44,015 bases of DNA, from positions 1 to 44,015 of the forward strand of contig NZ_KB903783.1 of assembly GCF_000379845.1 (NCBI RefSeq), read 5' to 3'. The DNA comes from Moraxella boevrei DSM 14165 (GTDB lineage Bacteria > Pseudomonadota > Gammaproteobacteria > Pseudomonadales > Moraxellaceae). The translations under genes were made by a program, and so were the position numbers. Each line of letters opens with the position of its first letter. Position 1 is the stretch's first letter. Positions 5,789 to 13,188 of the stretch are shown one piece after another. The notes beneath the pieces were generated by a model. That model was not told the origin of the DNA. It did no database searches and worked only from the letters and a program-made list of their open reading frames with translations.

Positions 5789-8635
5789 TTATTTTAACAT
5801 CGGCTTTAAAAACCGCCCAGTATGCGATTTTTTGTCTTTAGCGACTTCTTCAGGCGTGCCTTCGGCAACAATTTCACCACCGCCACTGCCGCCTTCATAA
5901 CCCAAATCCACAATCCAATCCGCTGTTTTTATCACGTCCAAATTATGCTCAATCACTACCACTGTATTGCCTTTATCTCGCAAAGTGTGCAAAATATCCA
6001 GCAGTTTGGCAATATCATGAAAATGTAGCCCTGTGGTTGGCTCGTCCAAAATATATAAGGTTTGTCCTGTATCCCGTTTTGACAGTTCTTTTGCCAATTT
6101 AACCCGTTGGGCTTCGCCACCTGATAGGGTTGGGGCAGATTGTCCTAGCGTGATATAGCTTAGCCCCACGTCCATTAACGCCTGTAATTTGCGGTGAATG
6201 GACGGAATGGCTTCAAAAAACGCGGTCGCATCTTCCACCGTCATGTTTAGTATCTCATTGATATTTTTACCTTTATAACGGATTTCTAGCGTTTCACGGT
6301 TATAGCGTTTGCCCTGACAGGCATCGCATGGCACATACATATCAGGCAAAAAGTGCATTTCTACCTTGATTAAGCCATCGCCTTGACAAGTTTCGCAACG
6401 TCCGCCTTTGACGTTAAAACTAAAACGCCCTGCCTGATAGCCACGAGCTTTGGCATCAGGCGTTTGGGCGAACAAATCACGAATATTGGTAAACACGCCT
6501 GTATAAGTGGCAGGGTTAGAACGTGGCGTGCGACCGATTGGGCTTTGGTCAATGTCCACCACTTTATCAAGATGTTCTAATCCTGTGATACTGTCAAATT
6601 TTTCCGCAACGTGGGTGGTGGCATTGTTGAGTTGCGTGGTGGCAAGTGGCAACAGGGTTCGGTTAATCAAGGTAGATTTGCCAGAGCCTGACACGCCAGT
6701 AACACAAGTCAAAATGCCAATCGGCAATTTTAAGGTAACATTTTTGAGATTATTGCCACTTGCCCCAGTCAAAGTGAGCATTTTTGGCTGACCTTTGTCG
6801 TCTTTTTGGGCTTGATGACGCACCTTTGGCACAGCAATTTTTTGTTTGCCTGATAAATATTGACCTGTTAAAGAGTTTTTATTTTTGGCAATCTCGTCCG
6901 CTGTGCCTTGTGCAATCACGCTTCCGCCATGCACGCCAGCCCCCACGCCAATGTCAATGATATGGTCAGCAAGGCGAATCGCATCTTCATCATGCTCTAC
7001 CACAATCACCGTATTGCCCAAATCTCGCAAACGTGTCAAAGTCTGCAAAAGTCGGTCATTGTCTCGTTGGTGCAAGCCGATTGACGGCTCATCAAGCACA
7101 TACATCACGCCCATCAAGCCTGCACCAATCTGACTGGCTAGGCGGATACGTTGGGCTTCACCGCCTGACAAGGTTTCGGCAGAACGAGCCAATGTCAAAT
7201 AATCCAAGCCCACACTGACTAAAAATTCTAAACGTTCACGGATTTCCTTGATAATTTTATCGGCAATTTCGCCCTTTGCTCCGTGCAATTTTAACGATTG
7301 ATAATAAGTTTGAGCATCGCCAATGGACTTTTGCACAATGTCAAAAATGGTGGTATTGTCAATTTGTACATGACGAGCGATTTCGTTCAAGCGTGAGCCA
7401 TGACAACTGTCGCAGGTTACGTCCGCTAGATATTTTGCCAATTCATCACGCACAAGGTTGCTTTGCGTGGACTGATAACGGCGTTGCATATAGGGCAATA
7501 CACCTTCAAACGCCACAGTTTTGGTGGATTTTCGCCCACGTTCGTCCACAAAATTAAAGGTCATTTTATCCTTGCCAGAGCCATTTAAAATAATTTGTTG
7601 TTGTTTTTTTGGTAAATCTTGCCATGCCATATCCATGTCAATTTTATAAAACTCGGCAACGGTTTGCAAAAGCCCGAAATAATAAGCATGGCGTTTATCC
7701 CAACCTGTGATTGCCCCTTGATTGAGCGATTTTTCAGGGTGGCTAATCAATTTTTCTGCTGAAAAATATTGGCGTTTTCCCAAACCATCGCACACAGGAC
7801 AAGCCCCATGCGGATTATTAAAACTAAATAACTTTGGCTCAAGTTCAGCAACCGCACGGTCGCAAGCAGGGCAGGCGTGTTTGGCGGACAAAACTTGCTC
7901 ATCTCGTTCACCGTCCATAAAATGCAAAATCGCAATATCGTTACCCAAATTCAGAGCTGTCTCCAAACTTTCTGCCACACGATTACCCAAGTCATCACGC
8001 ACTTTAAAACGGTCAATCACCACATCAATAGTATGTTTAAAGGTTTTGGCAAGGGCTGGCACTTCGTCAATGTCGTACACCGTGCCGTCCACTCGCAACT
8101 TGGTAAAACCTTGACTTTGTAACTGTTCAATCACCGCCAAATGTTCGCCTTTTCGGTCGTCAATCACACGAGCCAAAATCATCAATTTGGTATCGGTGGG
8201 CAATGCCATAACCGTATCCACCATTTCGGTAACGGTTTGGGCGACCATTGGTAAATGGTGTTCTGGACAAAAGGGCGTTCCCACACGAGCATAAAGCAAA
8301 CGCAAATAATCATAAATCTCGGTAATCGTGCCAACGGTAGAGCGTGGGTTATGATTGGTAGATTTTTGTTCAATGGCAATGGCAGGGGATAAACCGTCAA
8401 TGCTATCCACATCAGGTTTATCCATTTGCGACAAAAATTGGCGTGCATAGGCGGACAGGCTTTCTACATAACGGCGTTGCCCTTCGGCATACAGGGTATC
8501 AAAGGCAAGGGATGATTTGCCAGAGCCTGAAAGCCCTGTGATAACCACCAGTTTATCTCGTGGAATGTCAAGGTCAATGTTTTTTAGGTTATGGGTTTTT
8601 GCCCCACGGATTTTGATAAACTCGTGCTGTGCCAT
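5789..8635 (-). CDS. uvrA: Excinuclease ABC subunit UvrA
   Basis: 948 residues, full length for the family. It is the damage-recognition ATPase of nucleotide excision repair, acting as a dimer with UvrB. The first ABC module has Walker A 'GLSGSGKSS' at residues 34-42, a zinc module (CPACD, later CPVCDGLG) near 255-285, and '[11 protein letters not shown]' near 410. Its signature is '[16 protein letters not shown]'. The second module has '[10 protein letters not shown]' near 645, a zinc site 'CETCQGDG...CDACQGKR', signature '[15 protein letters not shown]' and '[10 protein letters not shown]'. I see no LexA-type box in the 80 bp upstream, consistent with the absence of a classical SOS repressor in Moraxellaceae. 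A regulator gene lies upstream on the same strand. Confidence 0.98.
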   Translation of the reverse strand: MAQHEFIKIRGAKTHNLKNIDLDIPRDKLVVITGLSGSGKSSLAFDTLYAEGQRRYVESLSAYARQFLSQMDKPDVDSIDGLSPAIAIEQKSTNHNPRSTVGTITEIYDYLRLLYARVGTPFCPEHHLPMVAQTVTEMVDTVMALPTDTKLMILARVIDDRKGEHLAVIEQLQSQGFTKLRVDGTVYDIDEVPALAKTFKHTIDVVIDRFKVRDDLGNRVAESLETALNLGNDIAILHFMDGERDEQVLSAKHACPACDRAVAELEPKLFSFNNPHGACPVCDGLGKRQYFSAEKLISHPEKSLNQGAITGWDKRHAYYFGLLQTVAEFYKIDMDMAWQDLPKKQQQIILNGSGKDKMTFNFVDERGRKSTKTVAFEGVLPYMQRRYQSTQSNLVRDELAKYLADVTCDSCHGSRLNEIARHVQIDNTTIFDIVQKSIGDAQTYYQSLKLHGAKGEIADKIIKEIRERLEFLVSVGLDYLTLARSAETLSGGEAQRIRLASQIGAGLMGVMYVLDEPSIGLHQRDNDRLLQTLTRLRDLGNTVIVVEHDEDAIRLADHIIDIGVGAGVHGGSVIAQGTADEIAKNKNSLTGQYLSGKQKIAVPKVRHQAQKDDKGQPKMLTLTGASGNNLKNVTLKLPIGILTCVTGVSGSGKSTLINRTLLPLATTQLNNATTHVAEKFDSITGLEHLDKVVDIDQSPIGRTPRSNPATYTGVFTNIRDLFAQTPDAKARGYQAGRFSFNVKGGRCETCQGDGLIKVEMHFLPDMYVPCDACQGKRYNRETLEIRYKGKNINEILNMTVEDATAFFEAIPSIHRKLQALMDVGLSYITLGQSAPTLSGGEAQRVKLAKELSKRDTGQTLYILDEPTTGLHFHDIAKLLDILHTLRDKGNTVVVIEHNLDVIKTADWIVDLGYEGGSGGGEIVAEGTPEEVAKDKKSHTGRFLKPMLK

Positions 8636-8715
8636 GGTGTACTTCTTATTTTGCTAAAATGGGAAAAGATAGCTGTTTAATGGGGGAAATTGGGGGCGGT
8701 TTCAAGTATTAATAT

Positions 8716-9099
8716 TCATTCTTTCTTTGGTAAAAGCGATGTTACCAAATCCATCACAATTTTTTGATGCGTAGGGCTTAATAAAGCAAAACCTTTAATA
8801 AGCAAGGCTTGGTCGCCAATCGCCCCTAACATGACTGGCTTGGTGTTATCGCCAAAGCGTAGCCATTGGCTATCCACAGAAAGCCAATTTGCCAACACTT
8901 GCAATTTATCTTGGCTAGGGATAGCCACGCCTGATAGCCAGTTACTCGCTGTTTGGATACTAATGGGTTTGCCGTCATATCGCTCGTTAAAGGCATTACG
9001 CAGGGCGGTCGGGCTTGGGCTGATATCGCAATTATTGAGTGCGATTTTTAGCCGTTGGCTAAATTCAGTTTTGATGTTTTGGGCTGGGTCATTTTTCAT
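8716..9099 (-). CDS. HTH transcriptional regulator, CI/XRE-like
   Basis: 127 residues. After a 12-residue tail, 'EFSQRLKIALNNCDISPSPT' begins the HTH fold. 'ALRNAFNERYDGKPISIQTA' and 'SNWLSGVAIPSQDKLQVLAN' form the recognition region (a variant Cro/CI HTH in which the target helix follows 'SIQTASNWL'), then 'WLSVDSQWLRFG'. The C-terminal part 'GFALLSPTHQKIVMDLVTSL' is a short helical, probably dimerising segment rather than a protease domain. It resembles housekeeping HTH proteins found in Neisseriales and Moraxellaceae, with targets unknown to me. It is divergent from the lipoprotein at 9206 and lies 80 bp upstream of uvrA on the same strand. Confidence 0.8.
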   Translation of the reverse strand: MKNDPAQNIKTEFSQRLKIALNNCDISPSPTALRNAFNERYDGKPISIQTASNWLSGVAIPSQDKLQVLANWLSVDSQWLRFGDNTKPVMLGAIGDQALLIKGFALLSPTHQKIVMDLVTSLLPKKE

Positions 9100-9122
9100 A
9101 TCAATAAATTAACAGAAAATTA

Positions 9123-9139
9123 TTCAAATTTTTATTGAA
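9123..9139. promoter_or_regulatory. Short inverted repeat, possible operator
   Basis: TTCAA-N7-TTGAA in the 106-bp divergent region between the HTH regulator and the lipoprotein gene. The half-sites are only 5 bp in an AT-rich background, so this is weak. Confidence 0.25.
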
Positions 9140-9205
9140 AATTTTATCAATCAATATTGGAATATGAAAACTTTTACATTTTTAACATTTCACAAGGATT
9201 TTCGT

Positions 9206-9838
9206 ATGAAAAAATTGCTTGCTCTTTCAATCAGCTCAATACTACTTACAGCTTGTGGTGGTGGCTCGGACGGTGGTGCTACAAAATCAACGCCAACGCC
9301 TACAACACCAAGCATTCAAACCCCAACAACCAAATTACAAACTAACAATCCAAGCATTGGTCAAAAATTGGTCTTTGGTAATGGGGCGTTAAAAGCGGAT
9401 AATATTGCAGGCAAAAAATATTATGCTCGTTATGCCTATTGCCCCACCCATTGTAGTGTGGGTGTCAATGTTGGTGAGATGAATTTTAGCCTTGAAAAAG
9501 ATGGTGATACTTTTAAAGTCAGCCAAAACAGCGTCAGTGTGGATAAATTTGGTAATATTCACTTTTTTAAAAATGGACAAGGTGGTGTGCAATGGACACA
9601 AAAACGGGTAAAATATATAGAAAAGCTAATTAATGCTTTAGAAAAAGGTGATAGCCAAGAAGCGATTACCAATATGGCTTTACTTGCCAATAGCTTGTAT
9701 GGTACGGATTTACAGAATATTAACTTGTTACCAGCCGATATTGATGAGTACCTAGTGCATATTGGCGTAGATAGCAATGCAAGATTGGCAATTAAAGATT
9801 ATATTCAAGAGAACCTGCATCACATTAGGGAACTGTAA
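9206..9838 (+). CDS. Lipoprotein, unknown function
   Basis: 210 residues from ATG 9206, chosen over an upstream in-frame ATG at 9164 because AAGGA lies 8 nt before it and the lipoprotein signal starts here: MKKLLALSISSILLTAC with lipobox LTAC. The mature protein begins with a flexible Gly-Gly-Gly-Ser and Thr/Pro-rich linker of about 30 residues (TPTPTTPSIQTPTT), typical of outer-membrane lipoproteins tethered away from the membrane. The rest is a soluble domain with two Cys in 'YCPTHCSVGV' and 'GGVQWTQKRVKYIEKLINAL', ending in a helical segment. No family recognised. It is transcribed away from the HTH regulator. Confidence 0.75.
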   Translation: MKKLLALSISSILLTACGGGSDGGATKSTPTPTTPSIQTPTTKLQTNNPSIGQKLVFGNGALKADNIAGKKYYARYAYCPTHCSVGVNVGEMNFSLEKDGDTFKVSQNSVSVDKFGNIHFFKNGQGGVQWTQKRVKYIEKLINALEKGDSQEAITNMALLANSLYGTDLQNINLLPADIDEYLVHIGVDSNARLAIKDYIQENLHHIREL

Positions 9839-9890
9839 ATTTGGTATCAACTAACATAATATAGTAGAAAGATTAACTTCTCTACTACAT

Positions 9891-10005
9891 TTAAACGCTT
9901 AAAAATTCTATTCTATCCAACACAACGCTTTCCCCAGTCCACAATTCAAAACTTAACGCCCCTTGATTAATCAGCATTCCCAAGCCATCATAACAAATCG
10001 CCTGA
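9891..10005 (-). pseudogene. Remnant of shikimate dehydrogenase aroE C-terminus
   Basis: On the minus strand this stretch reads 'AICYDGLGMLINQGALSFEL' followed by 'WTGESVVLDRIEFLSV' and a stop at 9891-9893. 'DGLGMLxxQGAxxFxLWTG' is the characteristic last helix region of AroE, whose Gln contacts shikimate. Only about 38 codons survive. There is no start, and an in-frame TAA lies a few codons upstream of the homologous part. The rest of the gene has been lost, presumably by deletion; a functional aroE should exist elsewhere. The fragment fills most of the gap between the lipoprotein and modA. Confidence 0.65.
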
Positions 10006-10048
10006 TTTTACCCACTTTAGGAGTATCGTTTTTTGCGATGAAATTGCT

Positions 10049-10054
10049 TATAAT
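10049..10054 (+). promoter_or_regulatory. Candidate -10 box of modA
   Basis: A perfect TATAAT lies 38 bp upstream of the modA start, preceded by TTGCT. No good -35 is seen at 17 bp. Confidence 0.4.
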
Positions 10055-10091
10055 CAAAACAATTTTATCAAACTGATTTTAAAGGAAAAAT

Positions 10092-10850
10092 ATGAAAGCT
10101 TTATCAAAAATTGCCTTAACCGTCCTTGCATTTTTTTCCCTTTCCACCTTAACCGCCCACGCCGACGTTACCGTGTACGCTGCCACAAGTCTAACTGATG
10201 CCATGAGTGACGTGAACAAGCTTTACCAAAAAAAATACGGCACGCACGTAAAATCATCTTTTTCCGCATCATCAACCCTTGGCAAACAAATCCAAAATGG
10301 GGCAAAAGCAGACGTTTATCTATCTGCAGACATCGCATGGATGACACATTTACAAAACAAAAATTTGGTAAAATCAGCAAATCTTACCCATTTAGTCGGT
10401 AATCGTTTGGTAATTATCGCCCCAAAATCTAGCCCAATCCAAACCATTAACCTAAAAGCCCCAACCCTTACCAACCAATTCACAGGCAAACTTTGCACAG
10501 GTAACACCGACTCTGTCCCTGTCGGCAAATATGCCAAAACTGCGATGAAAAACCTAAACTGGTGGGGTGATGTACAATCTCGTATTGTCGGCACCTCAGA
10601 TGTACGGTCGGCGTTAAACTTTGTGGATAGGGGCGAATGCGGACTGGGTATCGTGTACGCCACCGATGCCAAAATTGCCAAAAATGTGAAAGTAGTCGGC
10701 ACATTCCCGCTCACCACGCACACGCCAATCATCTATCCTGTCGGACTTATCAATGATAAAAATACCGATGCCAAACGCTATTATCAGTTTTTACAAACGA
10801 GTGATGCCAAACAAATCTTTGTGAAATATGGATTCGAATATTTGAAATAG
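10092..10850 (+). CDS. modA: Molybdate ABC transporter binding protein ModA
   Basis: 252 residues: a signal peptide (MKALSKIALTVLAFFSLSTLTAHA) followed by the ModA fold. 'VTVYAATSLTDAM' holds the Ser/Thr oxyanion ligands, 'SFSASSTLGKQIQNGAKADV' the next ligand Ser and the hinge, and 'RSALNFVDRGECGLGIVYAT' the later ligand loop with Tyr. It captures molybdate or tungstate in the periplasm for a ModBC permease. No modB, modC or molybdenum cofactor gene is in this window, so the protein must work with a distant permease. It is preceded by AAAGGAAAAAT and followed by its own terminator. Confidence 0.93.
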   Translation: MKALSKIALTVLAFFSLSTLTAHADVTVYAATSLTDAMSDVNKLYQKKYGTHVKSSFSASSTLGKQIQNGAKADVYLSADIAWMTHLQNKNLVKSANLTHLVGNRLVIIAPKSSPIQTINLKAPTLTNQFTGKLCTGNTDSVPVGKYAKTAMKNLNWWGDVQSRIVGTSDVRSALNFVDRGECGLGIVYATDAKIAKNVKVVGTFPLTTHTPIIYPVGLINDKNTDAKRYYQFLQTSDAKQIFVKYGFEYLK

Positions 10851-10874
10851 TTTTTAGTTTTTTTAAAAAACTAC

Positions 10875-10910
10875 AAAGGTAACATATTGATTACGTTACC
10901 TTTTTTACTG
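10875..10910 (+). terminator. Terminator of modA
   Basis: AAAGGTAAC (10875-10883) pairs with GTTACCTTT (10895-10903), then more T. It lies between convergent modA and nfuA and may serve both. Confidence 0.8.
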
Positions 10911-10923
10911 TTTAAATGAAGGT

Positions 10924-11565
10924 TTATTTATAAAACGCATTGGCTTTATAACTATGGTCAGTTTCGTCAACCACTTGGGTGAGTTCAGGAATTTGTTGTT
11001 TTAGGGTAACTTCGACGCCTTGTTTTAAGGTCATATCCACTGCGGAGCAACCTTGGCAACCACCGCCAAATTTTAACACAGCGGTGACGCCAACGCCTTC
11101 TTCTTCAATCAAATCAACCAGTTGCACATTACCGCCATGCGATGCAAGGTTTGGGTTGACTTCCGCTTGTAGCACGTAGTTGATACGCTCTTCAAGGCTT
11201 GCATTTTCGCCAACTTGTGGCACTTTTGAATTGGGGGCTCTAAAAGTTAATTGTCCACCAAAACGGTCTTTGTTGTAGTCAATCACCGCATCTTGCAAAT
11301 ACGGAATAGACGGCGTGTCAATATATGCCGAAAACGCTGGGTAATCCAATTTTAAATCATCAGGATTATGCTCGTCAGGCTGGCTATAAGACATACAGCA
11401 TTCCGCCCGTGGCGTGCCTGCGTGTTCCACAAAAATCCGCACGCCGATACCGTCCGTTTCTTGTTTGGCTAATAACTCTGTTAAGTATTGTTGAGCAGAA
11501 TCGGTGATTTTGATATTGGTGGTTTTTTCGGTGATGTCCGCTTCGGTGGTTTGTTCAGTTGTCAT
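10924..11565 (-). CDS. nfuA: Fe-S biogenesis protein NfuA
   Basis: 213 residues, close to the E. coli protein length plus an N-terminal Thr/Glu-rich extension of about 15. The first domain (residues 20-115) is the degenerate A-type carrier fold ('ITDSAQQYLTELLAKQE', 'GVRIFVEHAGTPRAECCMSY'). The C-terminal Nfu domain has 'LASHGGNVQLVDL' and the cluster-binding CxxC in 'KFGGGCQGCSAVDM'. NfuA carries and delivers [4Fe-4S] clusters to apo-enzymes and helps under oxidative or iron stress. It stands alone, convergent with modA. BioB and other Fe-S enzymes in the same window are plausible clients by general knowledge, not by linkage. Confidence 0.95.
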   Translation of the reverse strand: MTTEQTTEADITEKTTNIKITDSAQQYLTELLAKQETDGIGVRIFVEHAGTPRAECCMSYSQPDEHNPDDLKLDYPAFSAYIDTPSIPYLQDAVIDYNKDRFGGQLTFRAPNSKVPQVGENASLEERINYVLQAEVNPNLASHGGNVQLVDLIEEEGVGVTAVLKFGGGCQGCSAVDMTLKQGVEVTLKQQIPELTQVVDETDHSYKANAFYK

Positions 11566-11757
11566 GCGAGTTCTCGGTGTTTTGAATGTTTTTAACGATA
11601 AAATGAAAAGTTGAGCAGAATACTCAAGTTTATGCTTATATTATGGCATTGAAAAAAGATTTATCAAGCAAATTTTGTCAAATTATGCCTTAAAATAAAG
11701 TTAAAAAAACAACCACAAAAAATCGCTTGATTTTTTGTTGAAAACTGAGCAATATAC

Positions 11758-11788
11758 TTGACAACCTTTTAATATTTTTCATTAATAT
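11758..11788 (+). promoter_or_regulatory. Candidate promoter of nadM operon
   Basis: TTGACA (11758-11763) and TAATAT (11783-11788), spacing 19, or ATTAAT at spacing 17. A start near 11795 would give a leader made almost entirely of the two hairpins at 11801-11845. Confidence 0.4.
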
Positions 11789-11800
11789 TTTCCACCCTAT

Positions 11801-11848
11801 CACTTTGGATAGACCGAAGTGGCTTTTTTCTGCAAGGAGCTTGCAATG
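11801..11848 (+). ncRNA. Structured leader of nadM: two hairpins, SD in second loop
   Basis: Hairpin 1: CACTTTGG (11801-11808) pairs with CCGAAGTG (11814-11821) around loop ATAGA. A 9-nt linker with six T follows. Hairpin 2: TGCAA (11831-11835) pairs with TTGCA (11841-11845) around GGAGC, so the Shine-Dalgarno GGAG is in the loop and the start codon follows at once (11846). The nadV leader at 13141-13188 has the same arm lengths, loop lengths, ATAGA loop, linker length and GGAG loop but different stem bases. Hairpin 1 plus the T-run resembles a short intrinsic terminator; hairpin 2 can control ribosome access. Interpretation as a cis-regulatory RNA for NAD salvage is inference from this covariation. 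Confidence 0.75.
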
Positions 11849-12934
11849 ACTGACCAAATTTTTGCTGTTGATGATAACGATTTAGCTACCAATCATTTTA
11901 CCAAAGCTACTAACACAGATGGTTATGCCTATGATTATTTGGTGTTTATTGGGCGTTTTCAGCCGTTTCACCTTGGGCATAAATCGGTGGTGGATGAAGC
12001 GTTAAAACTCGCCAAACATGTGATTATTTTAATCGGTTCGGCAAATTTACCCAGAAGCACGCGTAATAGCTTTAGTTTTAGCGAGCGTCAGTCGATGATT
12101 TTGGGAGCGTTTTCATCTGCAGAAGCCAAGCGTATTCATTGTGTGGCGTTAGATGATGTGTTATATAACGATACTCGCTGGTTGCAATATGTACAGCAAT
12201 GCGTGAAGTCGGTCACAGGTGATTTGTCAGCAAATATTGGGTTGATTGGGCATTCTAAAGATAGTTCGTCTTATTATTTATCGTTGTTTCCAAATTGGCA
12301 ATCGGTCGCTGTGCCAAATTTTCACAATTTATCCGCCACGCCGATTCGTGAAGGGTTTTTGCTTGGGGCTGACCCACTCGTGGATTTAGTGCCAGAATCC
12401 ACCGTGGCGGTGATGCGTGCGTTTAAGCAAACGGCAGAATTTGAGCGTTTGCACAAAGAAGCAGGTTTTATTGACAAATATAAAAAACAATGGGATAACG
12501 CCCCATATCCACCGACTTTTATGACGGTTGATGCGGTGGTGGTGCAGTCTGGGCATATTTTGCTGGTGGAACGGCGTGGTATGCCAGGACAAGGGCTGTG
12601 GGCGTTACCGGGCGGATTTGTTGATCCAAAAGAAACTTTGTTTGATGCGTGTATCCGTGAATTGCGTGAAGAAACTCGCCTAAAAGTGCCAGACCCTGTA
12701 TTGCGTGGTTCTCGCCATAGTCAGCATACGTTTGACGACCCTTATCGTTCGGCTCGTGGGCGTACGATTACGCAGGCGTTTTATTTTGTGTTAAAAAATG
12801 ACCCAAAAGGTTTGCCACCTGTCAAAGGCGGTGATGATGCGGTGCGGGCGTTTTGGTTGCCGTTGGCACAGTTGCAAGCGGATAAAATTTTTGAAGACCA
12901 TTATGCGATTATTTGTAAAATGGTTGGTTTATAG
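11846..12934 (+). CDS. nadM: Bifunctional NMN adenylyltransferase / Nudix hydrolase NadM
   Basis: 362 residues from ATG 11846, chosen over an earlier in-frame ATG (11819) because GGAG lies 6 nt upstream. The N-terminal half is an NMNAT: 'FIGRFQPFHLGHKSVV' with the nucleotidyl-transfer HxGH, 'LIGSANLPRSTRNSFSFSER', and 'SATPIREG' as the second ATP-binding motif. It joins NMN and ATP to give NAD. The C-terminal Nudix domain (from about residue 215) has 'LWALPGGFVDPKE' and 'ACIRELREET', the full Nudix box; related NadM-Nudix proteins hydrolyse ADP-ribose. The fusion is known from Synechocystis, Francisella and Acinetobacter. It is followed by a 49-codon ORF and nadV, giving the route nicotinamide to NMN to NAD. 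The leader carries paired hairpins. Confidence 0.95.
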   Translation: MTDQIFAVDDNDLATNHFTKATNTDGYAYDYLVFIGRFQPFHLGHKSVVDEALKLAKHVIILIGSANLPRSTRNSFSFSERQSMILGAFSSAEAKRIHCVALDDVLYNDTRWLQYVQQCVKSVTGDLSANIGLIGHSKDSSSYYLSLFPNWQSVAVPNFHNLSATPIREGFLLGADPLVDLVPESTVAVMRAFKQTAEFERLHKEAGFIDKYKKQWDNAPYPPTFMTVDAVVVQSGHILLVERRGMPGQGLWALPGGFVDPKETLFDACIRELREETRLKVPDPVLRGSRHSQHTFDDPYRSARGRTITQAFYFVLKNDPKGLPPVKGGDDAVRAFWLPLAQLQADKIFEDHYAIICKMVGL

Positions 12935-12954
12935 ACAATTTTTAGGGAAAAACC

Positions 12955-13104
12955 ATGTCTGATAGCCAAAAAAAGTTGATGAACACCAATACAAAAGTGA
13001 CAAAAAATTATGATGACTATTTTTTTGATTTTTGTTTTCATGTTTTGGATTTAGTATTGATATTGCCAAGATTAATTGGTTGTTTTTTAATCAGAATGCT
13101 TTAA
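12955..13104 (+). CDS. Small ORF between nadM and nadV, possible membrane peptide
   Basis: 49 codons starting at ATG 12955 with TAGGGAAAAACC just upstream, a good ribosome binding site, 20 nt after the nadM stop. The first 20 residues are polar and Lys/Asn-rich (MSDSQKKLMNTNTKVTKNYD). The rest is strongly hydrophobic with Arg at the end: 'YFFDFCFHVLDLVLILPRLI' followed by 'GCFLIRML'. That suggests one membrane-inserted or amphipathic helix. I know no family for it. It sits inside the NAD salvage operon and ends 36 nt before the nadV leader hairpin, so it would be co-transcribed. It could also be a leader peptide for nadV or a chance ORF. Confidence 0.45.
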   Translation: MSDSQKKLMNTNTKVTKNYDDYFFDFCFHVLDLVLILPRLIGCFLIRML

Positions 13105-13140
13105 GTTTAACGAGAGTTTTTAGCGGATATTTCATCAACC

Positions 13141-13188
13141 CCAAGCCGATAGACGGTTTGGTTTTTTACAACAGAGGAGTTCTGTATG
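13141..13188 (+). ncRNA. Structured leader of nadV: same two-hairpin architecture
   Basis: Hairpin 1: CCAAGCCG (13141-13148) pairs with CGGTTTGG (13154-13161) around ATAGA. The 9-nt linker starts with six T. Hairpin 2: ACAGA (13171-13175) pairs with TCTGT (13181-13185) around GGAGT; ATG begins at 13186. Compared with the nadM leader, five of eight pairs in stem 1 and four of five in stem 2 are compensatory double changes, while the loop ATAGA, its closing G-C, the T-run and GGAG are kept. Retained structure with changed sequence argues for an RNA element rather than a DNA operator. Confidence 0.75.

Noticed and set aside
8636-8715. LexA/SOS box upstream of uvrA
   Set aside because: No CTGT-N8-ACAG motif is present.
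11795-11812. Alternative CTATC/GATAG pairing in the nadM leader
   Set aside because: It would compete with hairpin 1 but has no counterpart in the nadV leader, so it is not supported by covariation.
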